Positions 8,847 to 18,003 of a DNA stretch of 31,918 bases are shown here, one piece after another. Each line of letters begins with the position of its first letter. Positions within the stretch are counted from its first letter, which is position 1. The stretch covers positions 1 through 31,918 of the forward strand of contig JAKSVR010000005.1 in NCBI GenBank assembly GCA_024427105.1. Reading direction: 5' to 3'. The position numbers were made by a program, and so were the translations under genes. The notes under the pieces were generated by a model. It did no database searches. It worked only from the letters and a program-made list of their open reading frames with translations, and was not told where the DNA came from. This DNA comes from Mycoplasmoidaceae bacterium (GTDB taxonomy: Bacteria; Bacillota_I; Bacilli_A; Mycoplasmatales; Mycoplasmoidaceae).

Positions 8847-10046
8847 CTATTTACTTTTTGTTTTACTTTTACCTGATTTAGAATCTTTTTGGGGAACTTT
8901 TACAGATGTAGGTTCTTGAATATCTGCTTTAGGTGGAACTGGTGCTGAACCCATTTCACCAGAAAATAAGTCTACATATTCACGAATTTTTCGTTCAACA
9001 GCTTCAGGGTCTGGTTTAGGATTGCATACTCCACCAATAACAACAGGAATAATTGCTAAGCCAGATAATATTGTTGTTAATAACAATGTGTATTTTAAAC
9101 CTAAGAATGCATTGTAATGTGTTGAGCCTATTGTTTGTTCTAATATTGAATCTTCCCAACTTATTCAGATTGGAATTAAATCCATCATTGTAAACAACAA
9201 TGATAATATAACAAACATCAACAAGAATCCTCAATTAAAGAAATATTTTTTGTTTGGATTCTTTTGGAACGGTGACGTAATAACCAATGGATAAACACCA
9301 AATCCACCTGCCACTAAATAGAATATTCCATTCATAATGTAGTTGATTTGTGGATTGGTTGATTCATCACCTTTGACTTCAAGACCAGTTGCAATAAATG
9401 CCAAGATTGCAGATACAAGTAAAGCAATTATCAATAAAATTGATAAAATAAAACCAACTTGTTTAGCAATTGGAATTGCTCTTGGTTTTGTCTTAAAACG
9501 ATAAAATTCACCTTTACTAATGTCATCATTTAATTTTGCATATGCCTTGCCTAATAAGTATGGATTTTCATATGGTGTGGCAGCTAAAGGGATACCTCCG
9601 GCAAAAGCAAAGTTAGGATTCATTCTTGGTGTTTGATCATCAAACTCTGGCTTTGCTTTTAAATCAATACGTGGATCGGTAGCGGTAACTTTTTTTCCAT
9701 TAACTAAATCATCTAGTTGAACTTTAAACATGTTATTGCAGAAAGTAACTAGGTAGTTAATTTGATCAATTAAATCTGCTTCATCATCATATTTGTATTT
9801 TGAGATTTCAAAATTATCTTTTGTTATCTTATTAAAAACAAGGGCTAATGACTTGGCACTATTCCCAGTTGCAATAGTAACTTTAGGAAATAATTTTTCA
9901 CATGCAGCTAAAACATTTAGTTCTGTTTTAATAACTTCCTTAAAATCAGGACGATTCAAAAAAGGTGCAAATGTTGATTGTTCATTAACAATTGCTTTTA
10001 GTCTTTTGCTGTGTTGTTCATATAAATTTTTATCTAACTTATTCAT
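8847..10046 (-). CDS. Four-helix membrane protein (hypothetical)
   Basis: 399 aa as a single protein; two in-frame TGA-Trp codons (9233-9231 and one about 25 codons later) split it in the standard code. About 195 N-terminal residues look soluble and helical, with a Pro/Ala-rich stretch (NPNFAFAGGIPLAATPYENPY). Four hydrophobic segments follow: VGFILSILLIIALLVSAILAF, INYIMNGIFYLVAGGFG, GFLLMFVILSLLFTMM and YTLLLTTILSGLAIIPVVIG. The last ~55 residues are soluble and end in a Lys/Ser tail (SGKSKTKSK). I do not recognise the family. It lies between holA (2-nt gap) and the ECF S component (no gap), so all three are probably on one transcript. Confidence 0.7.
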
Positions 10047-10048
10047 AA

Positions 10049-10954
10049 TTATTTAAATAATATTTTTATTAATTGAGTATATGGTATATTTTTTTGTTTT
10101 TTAACATTTATATCCAATTGATATAACCGATCTAACATTTCATTAATTAATTCTAACTTCTGATTATATGGCCGCAAATCATTATAAAGGCGCTGCTGTC
10201 AGAAAGGAATTTGTTGCTTTGAAGTAATAATTTCACTTGACCATTTAGCCTGTTTTGCCATCAAAAAGAATTTAATTTGAATTAATTTCAAAGCAAATAC
10301 TGGAACAAATGCTTGAATCGCTACATTTTGTGAAATTAAATCATTCAAACGGGTTATGGTTTCATCTTCATTTCCTCTTAATCATGAATCTGCAATATTA
10401 AATATCGTAGCATCACCCATATCAAAAATAATTTTTTTAATTTCATCTTTAGTAAATGTAGACTGATTCAATAATTTTAATTTTTGAATTTCATTTTGAA
10501 TGAAATCTATCTTATCAGGTAACAAATTTGCTAATAGTTCTTCAGTTTCGGGATCTAAATTAATTTTTGATTTAGATAAAAGTTTATGAATAGTTTGTTG
10601 TTTTGTTTTCTTTGTAACGGCATTTGCTTTTACACATTGTATTTTTAATTCACTAAAAATTTTATTTTTAACCGTTGTAGATTCATACGCAAAAATAATT
10701 GGTGTTGATATAGCATGTAAATCTTGGATACATTGTTTGGTTGTTGAATCATTTAATTTTCATGCATCAATATATACAACATTAATTGTATTTTCATCAT
10801 CACTCACATCAAACAAACTAACTTGGCACAGTTTGTTGGCAACATCAATAGGTGAGGCTGATTTTGGAAAAAAGACAACTTTGTTTTTAGTGTTGTCTGA
10901 GTAAATTTTCCAATTTACAGAATCGATGTTTGAACTATGATAAATTGTGATCAT
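10049..10954 (-). CDS. holA: DNA polymerase III delta subunit
   Basis: 301 aa. Organisation and length fit the clamp-loader delta subunit: an N-terminal domain beginning MITIYHSSNIDSVNWKI (a degenerate form of the family's ...yliyGeD.fli opening), SPIDVANKLCQVSLFDVSDDENTINVVYIDA (usual form ...l...LST.plFs..rlvii), then a helical lid and collar (IDFIQNEIQKLKLLN; ATIFNIADSWLRGNEDETITRLNDLI; IQAFVPVFALKLIQIKFFLMA). Delta opens the beta clamp during loading. The comEC-holA adjacency is familiar in mycoplasmas and other Firmicutes and strengthens the call, which would be weak from sequence alone. One TGA-Trp codon lies at 10762-10760. Confidence 0.77.
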
Positions 10955-10962
10955 TTTTCTTA

Positions 10963-12048
10963 TTATATCTTATTGTTATAAACAATAAGATAAACTCCTT
11001 TGGACACACCAAATGCAATTAAATAAAATAATGAGTTTTGTCATGCTGATCAATCAGACGAATAAATATAAATGTTGCAAAAACTAATGTTACCAATAAG
11101 AACATATGCTGTGATTATCACTCCACGATGCACAATCGCTAAAAACGGCATTCAACCAAAAGTAAGAAAGTAAATAAATAAAATTGATGAAAAATAAGTG
11201 AAAACAAAAGCATTTATGAAAGTAAATAATGAAATTTTGTGATTCATACTAATAACAAATGGAATAGTAATAACAAATGTCATTGTATTAATTAATAACG
11301 AAGTTATGATTTTATTATTCAATTGAAAACCATTAACGAAATATGCAACAATACATGCCAAAAATGTTAATAGAAATCCAGTGCTTTGAAAACAAACAGG
11401 GTTTAATAGACAAAGAACTAATCCAACAAATCCTAGCTTCTCATATCTTTTAATAGAATATCTTTTGAATACCCAATCTAAGCCAAGTTTTAAAAGTATT
11501 CTTAAACTAGGGTATGTAAAATTTAAAATGTAAGAATAAATACCAATTATAGAAATATTTACATATTTTCCAATTTTTGGTATTTTATTAAACATTAAAT
11601 TGATTAATCGTGATATCAAGGATATGTGAAACCCACTTATACAAATTAACCACACTATTCCTAGATCTACAACCTGTTTATAAAATATATAACTTTCTTC
11701 AGATTTGATATTTAAAAGAATTAATTTAATAAAACTTGATGTTTCAGAGTTATAGTTTTTATCAAAAAATCTAATAATTGCATTGCGTAAATGATTACCA
11801 CCAATTCTATGAATTCCCTTGTTTATTAAATCAATTAAACTAAACTGATTGGCAAATATTATTAGTAGAACAAAAATAATTAAAATAAGAACGAGTAATA
11901 AGATTTGTCAAATGTTTATCTTTATGTTTCTAATTGTTAAAGGCAATAATAGAAGTAATAATAAATATCAATAATTTACAACAAAACTGATATATAAAAC
12001 ACCACACAAACAAAAAAGTGTAAATAGTGGAAGATTACTATTAATCAT
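10963..12048 (-). CDS. comEC: ComEC/Rec2-type membrane channel protein (short form)
   Basis: 361 aa with TGA-Trp codons near both ends. The core competence-domain signature is present: a helix with SFIKLILLNIKSEESYIFYKQVVDLGIVWLICISGFHISLI (usual form a.aLllG.......l...f...Gl.HllaISGlHv.ll), followed by repeated hydrophobic helices, FTYPSLRILLKLGL (usual form ....aslrA.lM) and LLNPVCFQSTGFLLTFLA. ComEC forms the inner-membrane channel for single-stranded DNA uptake. The protein lacks the OB-fold and the C-terminal metallo-beta-lactamase domain of full-length homologues (~750 aa); short versions of this kind are common in mycoplasmas. I chose the ATG at 12048 because family similarity begins early and no in-frame start lies further upstream. 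Confidence 0.78.
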
Positions 12049-12086
12049 TTTGTTTTCTTTGTGCTTTGGGTTAAACATTAAAAGTT

Positions 12087-12092
12087 TATAAT
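12087..12092 (+). promoter_or_regulatory. -10 box of the S1-domain gene (leaderless arrangement)
   Basis: TATAAT ending 9 nt before the ATG at 12102; no Shine-Dalgarno sequence. Confidence 0.55.
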
Positions 12093-12101
12093 GATATAAA
12101 G

Positions 12102-12434
12102 ATGCAGTCTCAATACGAAATCAATAAATCTATAGTTAAAGGAACTATCATTTCTATTGCTAAAACTTATGTGTTAGCATCTTTTGATGGTAATGTTGGA
12201 ATTTGTCATATTTCTAATGTTTCAGATTACCTAGTAAGAAATTTATATAATTTCTTCTCGCTTGGTGAATCATATGACTTCTTAGTTATTGGTGACGATG
12301 GTTTTGGACAAATCAACTTATCTTTTAAAGCCATCCATCCTAAATTTTTGAAACAACACCGTGATGTTATACCAACACCATCTGGTTTTAAAAACCTAAA
12401 AGAAGATTTAGAACGACGATTAAAAAAATTATAA
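12102..12434 (+). CDS. Small S1 RNA-binding domain protein
   Basis: 110 aa. Residues about 10-75 form an S1/OB fold: IVKGTIISIAKTYVLASFDGNVGICHISNVSDYLVRN (usual form G.V..I..yGafV.l..g..GllHiSe....), then LGESYDFLVIGDD and GQINLSFKAI (usual form v.v....d...g.i.LS.k). The C-terminal tail, ending in a basic LERRLKKL, is not part of the fold. Comparable small S1 proteins in Gram-positives (YabR/GSP13/CvfD type) bind the ribosome or act as RNA-level regulators; the exact role here is unknown. It is transcribed just before tRNA-Arg. Confidence 0.78.
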   Translation: MQSQYEINKSIVKGTIISIAKTYVLASFDGNVGICHISNVSDYLVRNLYNFFSLGESYDFLVIGDDGFGQINLSFKAIHPKFLKQHRDVIPTPSGFKNLKEDLERRLKKL

Positions 12435-12446
12435 TTCCTTGTATAT

Positions 12447-12524
12447 GCACCATTAGCTCAATTGGATTAGAGCGTTAGACTTCGGATCTAAAGGTTGTAG
12501 GTTCAACTCCTGTATGGTGCGCCA
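12447..12524 (+). tRNA. tRNA-Arg (anticodon UCG)
   Basis: Complete cloverleaf: acceptor gcaccat/atggtgc, D-stem gctc/gagc, anticodon stem ttaga/tctaa with loop cttcgga (anticodon TCG), T-arm with ttcaact loop, discriminator G and encoded CCA (12522-12524). It reads CGA and, by wobble, CGG. Confidence 0.95.
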
Positions 12525-12529
12525 TTATA

Positions 12530-12556
12530 AATAAAGGCTTTTGCCTTTATTTTTTT
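12530..12556. terminator. Bidirectional terminator after tRNA-Arg
   Basis: aataaaggc (12530-12538), loop tttt, gcctttatt (12543-12551), then a T run. It ends the tRNA transcript and can also serve the convergent small membrane gene, whose stop lies inside it. Confidence 0.8.
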
Positions 12557-12915
12557 AATAGATATTGGTAAATATTTAGACTATCAACAATAATATTCGT
12601 TTCAATGTATGGTTTGGTTTTGTCAACCATTTCAGGTAAAGAAATTAAATAATATTGAAAATCTTCACTACTAGATGAAAAAATAATATGACAACTAAAA
12701 TATTGTTTGTTATATTCCATTCGAATATAGTCTAATTCATGATTCTCAATATAAGCTGATGTATTATTATCAATAGCAATGTAATTAAAACTATCAACAA
12801 AAGTAACAACAGCTTTTGTAGCGATATCAATTTTAATGAAACTAAATATTATTAATCAAAAAGTTAGCATTATTAAAATGGCTAATAACGCTAATTTTAT
12901 GTTTTGTTTAATCAT
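12547..12915 (-). CDS. Small one-helix membrane protein paired with the C39 exporter
   Basis: 122 aa. N-terminal membrane anchor (IKLALLAILIMLTFWLIIFSFI), then an ~90-residue extracytoplasmic domain rich in beta-prone and aromatic residues (VVTFVDSFNYIAIDNNTSAYI, YFSCHIIFSSS). The layout, a short basic N terminus, one helix, then KIDIATKAVVTF, recalls the beginning of HlyD-type adaptors that accompany C39 exporters, but the coiled coil and lipoyl-like domains are missing, so this remains a guess. Its ATG overlaps the end of the exporter gene by 8 nt (ATGATTAA), and the strong Shine-Dalgarno GGAAAGGAGG lies within that gene, so the two are translationally coupled. One TGA-Trp codon. Confidence 0.7.
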
Positions 12916-14791
12916 TTTCCTCCTTTCCTAACACAAATACATAATTGTATTTTTTTATTTTGTTAATAATTTGGTTAACAACTATTTTGTCTTTGTTATG
13001 AATCAATCACAACAAATCCTCAATGAAGATAATTTGATTTTGGGTATGAAGTAATGACAGCATATTAATAATCAATCCGTGATAATAAGATTGATTTTTT
13101 TGATTTAAATCAATATTAAAATATTGGAGATATTGAATATAATCTGTTGGATCTTTTTCAACATCTTTTAAAAGTACATCTTTGTTTGGTGATGTCATTT
13201 GATCTATCACAATGATTTGTTTCGTAAGTTCAGTATTCAACGGTTGAACTTGTTCATTAACAAAAATGTTTTTTGCATCTTTTAATAGTTTCATAATGCC
13301 AATTTTTGTTTGATTAAATGAATTAATATTTAGTTGTATCATTTCATTTTCCAATTGAAAACTTATGGTTTTAATACTTTGTTTGAATTGCAATAGCTTG
13401 CTTTTATCGACATTACTAATTGTTGTTAAATCTTTATAGACCTGCCAATAGACATCAAATTCAATCTTAGATAAAAAATAACCAAACAAGTCTTCAGATG
13501 AATTTTTAAATAAAGCAAATGCGGATATGACAAATGTCAATTGTCCTATACTTAATTGATCGGTTTTAATGATTAGAACTGCCATCACTACAATAACACC
13601 TATTTCCATAAAGCTTTTTAATAGTGACTTAAAAAGAGAACTATTGTTTTTAAACAATATTGTGTCATAATAGTTTTTGTAAATGCTGCTATAGTTTGAT
13701 TTGATAGCATCTAATAAATTTTTTCTTTTTTCATACCAAACTTCCTGTTGCAGTGATGTAATTAGTTGTTTGTAATATTGAGAATTATTATTTTCATTTC
13801 TGACAATTGAAATAAATAATTCATTCTTTTTTCGATATGAGAAAAGGAAAAAAATTACTTCAATTAGTAAATAAACAAAAGCAAATATAAGTAAATAAAC
13901 TTGCAATGATCCTATGACACAAATACAAGTAATGCAAAATATAACACTAGTAATAAATTTATTAATTTCCACTATACAAAAATTAGTAATGTTAAAAACA
14001 CACTCATCAATTTTAAAAATTCAATTTTTATCAACCTTGCTTAAAAAATCCAATTTTTTAAATTCAATACTAGATAGAATTTTGTTCGTGAATAGAACAA
14101 AATAATTTTTCATATGACGTGACATGTATAAATTGGAAATGTATGACAAAATGTCATTTGCAAAATATACAAACAAAAAAATAAAAGCAATAGTAATTAA
14201 ATTATGTATTGAACTTTTGCTAATAGCAAGATCTATGACAAAATTTAGAAAGCTGGCTGTCGCAATTGAACAGCATAGTATCAAAACCGATAATCCAAGA
14301 TTTAATAGAACAAACTTTAAATCAAACATTAATAATGTTGTTGCTTTTCCAAAAATTTTTGTGAAAGCTTTATTGGGTTGTTTTTTAACTAAGATCACAA
14401 CATTTAAAAAAATCTTTTCTAGTTGTTTGTATGACAATTTGATCATTTCAGATGAACATGAATCATATATTTCTATATGTTGTTTTTGTTTTCTAGCAAC
14501 TACATAATGATTCGTGTTGCCATCCCCTGTGGAAACAAGCAAAATAAAGTAATGATTTATTTTTAGATTAAGAAATTCAGAAAACTTAACTTCATAACTT
14601 TCACATTCTAATCCTAATTTACCTCCTAAAACTTCTAAATCAAAAATTGTCATACCACAATCGGATATATGACTTTCATTCAATATTTGTTCTTTCCCAA
14701 TGTTTTCTTTATAAAAATGATTGTGTAGTGACATTAATGCACAAACACCGCATTCTTGTTCATTGGTTTGATTAATAATACGTATTCCCAC
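12908..14791 (-). CDS. C39 peptidase-containing ABC exporter with degenerate ATPase domain
   Basis: 627 aa once TGA codons (14023-14021 and 13009-13007) are read as Trp; GTG start. Residues 1-135 form a C39 peptidase: oxyanion Gln8, catalytic Cys14 in NQTNEQECGVCAL, His95 in NHYVVARK and Asp110 in EIYDS are all present. Residues ~143-440 are a type I exporter membrane domain (KAFTKIFGKA linker, about six hydrophobic helices, long cytoplasmic loop). The C-terminal ~160 residues align with a nucleotide-binding domain but have lost it functionally. The Walker A position (489-503, NINSFNQTKIGIMKLL) lacks GxxGxGKS, the LSGGQ position reads NQKNQSYYHG (563-572), Walker B is IIFIED with no DE order, and the switch His is absent. 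Such transporters normally cleave double-Gly leaders and export the peptide. No substrate gene is recognised nearby. Confidence 0.85.
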
Positions 14792-14841
14792 ATATACATA
14801 TTTGCCAAAAAATAAAAAAATTTAGGATATTTATTAAAAAT

Positions 14842-14876
14842 CTTCATAAGTGCCGATGGATTGTGGACTTATGAAG
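14842..14876 (-). promoter_or_regulatory. Hairpin in the candidate exporter leader
   Basis: 10-bp perfect stem with a 15-nt loop that is G/C-rich for this genome. On the minus strand the stem is followed by ATTTTT, so it could be an attenuator between the candidate promoter at 15039-15067 and the C39 exporter gene. Confidence 0.4.
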
Positions 14877-15038
14877 AGATTATTTTTTATTTTATTCAAC
14901 CGTGTTTCTTAAATTGGTCTAGGACAATTTTTTTTGAAAACCTTTCAACTCTACAGAATTTTTGAATTTGTAACACATGGTTGTTTGCTCATAGAGAGAT
15001 TTAACAATCTTTCAGAAAATTTATGATATTTCTACCTA

Positions 15039-15067
15039 CATATACGTCCAACTAAAATTATTGCCAA
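15039..15067 (-). promoter_or_regulatory. Candidate promoter of the C39 exporter operon
   Basis: Minus strand: TTGGCA (15067-15062), 17-nt spacer, TATATG (15044-15039). Spacing is ideal; the -10 is imperfect. It would give a leader of about 240 nt containing the 14842-14876 hairpin. Confidence 0.4.
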
Positions 15068-15089
15068 AAATTGGTTAATTTTCTAAATA

Positions 15090-15117
15090 TAAATAAATAT
15101 GCAAGCATATTTATTTA
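15090..15117 (+). repeat. 13-bp palindrome upstream of tilS
   Basis: taaataaatatgc (15090-15102), aa, gcatatttattta (15105-15117). It covers the -35 region of the tilS promoter, so it could act as an operator or be a hairpin from upstream transcription. Confidence 0.5.
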
Positions 15118-15122
15118 ATATC

Positions 15123-15128
15123 TATAAT
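15123..15128 (+). promoter_or_regulatory. -10 box of tilS (leaderless arrangement)
   Basis: TATAAT ending 6 nt before the tilS ATG at 15135, with no room for a ribosome binding site. It probably drives the whole 15135-20567 operon. Confidence 0.65.
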
Positions 15129-15134
15129 TAAGTT

Positions 15135-16028
15135 ATGAGAATTGATAACAAAAAATATATCATTGCTGTTTCTGGGGGTCCAGATTCAATGGCACTGCTT
15201 GATTTGTTTAAGTCAAGAATTGTTGGTGTGTGTCATGTTAACTACCACAAACGTGCTGACAGCAATAAAGACGCTCAAATTGTTATTAATTATTGCAGTG
15301 ACCATAGTTTGCCTTTTGCAATTAAAGATGTTGATAAAAAACAATATCGAACAAGCAAACAGCACAACTTTCAAGCTTTAGCTAGAGAAATCAGGTATGA
15401 TTTCTTTGTTCAATGTGCTAAACAATTTAAGTGTCGTAATTTGTTGATTGCTCATAATCTTAACGATTTTCTTGAAACGGCAATAATGCAAGAAAACAGA
15501 AAAAGTTTAAATTTTTATTACGGTATCAAACCTCTTTCCAAATATAAAACATTAACAATTTATCGTCCTCTAATAACAGAATTAAAATCTGAGTTGGAAA
15601 AATATTGTAAATTGCACAATATTGCTTATGCAATAGATTCATCAAATGCTACTGATTTATATGAACGAAACCGAATACGTAAGCAAATGTCTAAATGATC
15701 TAAAAAGAAATTGCTAGATAAATATCAACAAATTCAAGAAAGAAACAAAAAACAATCTATCGTTGAAAAACAAGTTCAACATGACTTATTAATATGACAA
15801 AAATCACATTATTTAATTGATACTTTTAAGCAAATTAATAAGAATCAAATCAACAGCTTGATTTACATGTATTTAAAAAATAATAATATTATTAATGTTA
15901 ACTATAATAAAATTAAACTAGTTAGAGACTTTATAGTCTCTAAAAAGTCAAATCAAACATTGCGATTAGAAACAAATGTGATGTTACAAAAAAAGAACAG
16001 ACATGTGAAGATTGTTCGTTTGGAGTAG
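15135..16028 (+). CDS. tilS: tRNA(Ile)-lysidine synthase
   Basis: 297 aa. The PP-loop ATP pyrophosphatase motif SGGPDS lies near the N terminus (AVSGGPDSMALLDLF), followed by VCHVNYHKRADSNKDAQIV and ALAREIRYDFF (usual form n.q..AR..RY.ff), AHNLNDFLETAIM (usual form aHh.dDq.ET.l.) and a YRPLI...K.EL segment. TilS makes lysidine at C34 of the minor tRNA-Ile so that it reads AUA, an essential step in A/T-rich genomes. The protein stops after the catalytic and short helical domains, as is normal for mycoplasmas. TGA-Trp codons occur in the second half. It is the first gene of a seven-gene operon. Confidence 0.93.
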
Positions 16029-16030
16029 TT

Positions 16031-16981
16031 ATGACAAAAAAAATACCCGTTAAAGAATTATTAAATAAGTTTGATTTCCAGGTCGTTAATAAAGGTCGTC
16101 CAAGTAGTAGATACATTACTTCTTCAGGTATTGCTCGAATTGGTATTGAATTAGCAACTAATATTAAAACCGCTTATCGTAAACAAACAAACCCTGTTTG
16201 TTTTGGCACTTCTGAATTAAACTATTTCAAACAAGTAACTCCTCTTCAACTAAAACACATAATGAATCGTGTTAAAAAACTTAATCCACCAATGATTATT
16301 TTAAATTCAGCTTTTAAACAAGATGACATTCGAATGGTTTTAAGAGCTTTTGGCAAAACTGACATTACCATTGCTACTGTTAATATGTCTTCTACTGACA
16401 TTTACTTTGATCTATCTCCATGAATTGCTAAAAAAATTGCACCATCTACCGTTGTTCATGGAACATTGATGTCTGTATATGGTGTTGGTGTTTTGATTAC
16501 TGGTGATTCTGGTACAGGTAAATCCGAGGCAGCGATGGAATTATTAAAGGCAGGAAGAATGTTTGTTGGGGATGATGCTATTGAAGTATACAACTATGGT
16601 CAAGCAATCTTTGGTCATCCATCAAATGTTGCTAAACATTTTATGGAAGTTAGAGGTTTGGGAATTTTAGATATTAGTCGTATGTTTGGTTGACAGGCAA
16701 CTCTACCTGAAACTCAAATAAATATGGTTGTTTACTTAGTTAACCCTGAACAGAGCAAGAAACATTTAAATGATTTTGAACGTTTAGGAGTAACACAACA
16801 AACTGAAAAAATTCGTGGTGTGAAATTGCCAAAATACTTTATTCCAGTTACTGCTGGACGTCCAACTGCTAGTTTAATTGAATCAGCAGTAATTGATTAC
16901 AAAATGAAACGTGCTGGTTATAACTCAGCTGCAACATATCTAGAAAATTATGATAGAGTTATCACCAAAGGAGGTAAGTAA
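16031..16981 (+). CDS. hprK: HPr kinase/phosphorylase
   Basis: 316 aa, the usual length. The N-terminal domain (about 1-130) is followed by the kinase domain with Walker A GDSGTGKS (158-165) and the HPrK signature EVRGLGILDISRMFG. HPrK phosphorylates Ser46 of HPr and reverses this by phosphorolysis, linking PTS sugar uptake to metabolic state. Three TGA-Trp codons interrupt it in the standard code. The Shine-Dalgarno TGGAG overlaps the tilS stop, and the gene's own stop overlaps the lgt start (TAATG). Confidence 0.96.
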
Positions 16982-18003
16982 TGTTATCAGAAATATTTGG
17001 TTTGCCACCCGATCCAGGTTGACATATGCCATTGCCTAATTCAGCAACAGGTACTTCATGAATGTACCCTATTTGTATTACATTAGGATTTATTGTTGCT
17101 ATCGTATTGGGATGTTTGAAGTTGTGAAAGAGATACAGAGTATCTACCGAACCTTTCTATTGGTTTATTTTAATTGGTGTGCCATGTGCTATCTTAGGTG
17201 CTAGATTTGGTTCTTGTGCTATTGGGCAGACACCATGAAATGAATTCTTTCATAATTTTGGAACTGGTCTAGCTATTGAGTGGGGTGTAATGCTAACGGT
17301 GTTGGCAGCATTTATCTACTTCCCTCTAGTCCTAAAACTTCCACGTTATCGAGTCAAAGATGTTTTTGGCACTGTTGGTGATCAACAAGTTAAACGAGTA
17401 AGCATGTGGATGTACTTTGATGCAATTGTACCTGCAATATTAATTGCTCAGTTTATTGGTCGTTGAGGAAACTATTGTAATCAAGAAGTTTACGGAAGAG
17501 CTTTAACTGATGCTGATGAAGGGTTAGCTTGATTCTTGTATAAAGCATTACCCGGCATGTATATTGATGGTGAATGAAGACAACCATTATTCTTCTGAGA
17601 AGGTATTGGTAACCTTTGTATGTTTTTTATCTTATATTTCGGAATTGAATGCATTAGACAAAGAAAAGCAGGAGATTTAGCAGGGGCATATTTCATATGA
17701 TATGGTGTATTTAGAGCTTGTCTTGAACCGTTAAGATCAGGTACTTTTAAATATGTAACTTCTATTGTTACTTCTATCATTTGAGCAGTAATGGGTGTTG
17801 TGTTTATTTTAATTAACCACTTGCTAATAGCAAAAGTGCGTGATAAGAAAATGTGGCATACACTGTTCTCTAGAGGTCCAAAGGACTTCTTTAGAATGAT
17901 TGGTGCTGGTTGAAAACCAGAGCTTAATGTTAAATACCAAGACAATCAATATGCTGATTGTGTGCGTGCTAATCATGAATTAGTTTATTTTGGAGGCTGA
18001 TAA
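16981..18003 (+). CDS. lgt: Prolipoprotein diacylglyceryl transferase
   Basis: 340 aa with about a dozen TGA-Trp codons, so nearly invisible in the standard code. The Lgt signature is intact: IGRWGNYCNQEVYGRAL (usual form G.R.GNF.N.E..G..T), with the invariant Arg. Around seven membrane helices are visible, including ICITLGFIVAIVLGCLKL and WFILIGVPCAILGARFGSCAI, and the C-terminal FRACLEPLRSG motif matches the family. Lgt attaches diacylglycerol from phosphatidylglycerol to the lipobox Cys of prolipoproteins, so its substrates include the three lipoproteins in this window. It starts within the hprK stop and ends GGC-TGA-TAATG, with Trp as the last residue, overlapping trxB by 1 nt. Confidence 0.95.

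Larger units (their letters stand above)
14792..15134. other. 343-bp gene-free regulatory stretch
   Basis: No credible gene on either strand. It holds, in order: a 10-bp stem with a 15-nt loop (CTTCATAAGT at 14842-14851 with ACTTATGAAG at 14867-14876), a candidate minus-strand promoter (15039-15067), a 13-bp palindrome (15090-15117) and the tilS -10 box (15123-15128). The sequence near 15038-15070 partly repeats the region just upstream of the exporter start (shared acatatac and ttgccaaaaa blocks). I do not recognise tmRNA, RNase P RNA or SRP RNA signatures. Confidence 0.6.

Noticed and set aside
13914..14507. Plus-strand reading frames opposite the C39 exporter (13914-14105, 14124-14507)
   Set aside because: The minus strand encodes a recognisable peptidase and membrane domain; the plus-strand frames lack a ribosome binding site and any family features.
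14880..15040. Possible decayed copy of the C39 peptidase N terminus upstream of the exporter
   Set aside because: The minus strand can be read as a short peptide loosely similar to the exporter start, but it hits a TAA after 14 codons and the match is mostly in shared promoter-like bases; too weak to call a pseudogene.
14792..15134. tmRNA, RNase P RNA or SRP RNA in the gene-free stretch
   Set aside because: Size is suitable, but I found none of their conserved sequence blocks on either strand.
15135..15381. Second reading frame over tilS (15142-15381, 79 aa)
   Set aside because: It lies wholly inside tilS in another frame, and tilS carries clear family motifs.
17490..17945. 151-aa minus-strand frame over lgt
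   Set aside because: It is an artefact of the opposite strand: lgt is complete on the plus strand with its signature motif intact.
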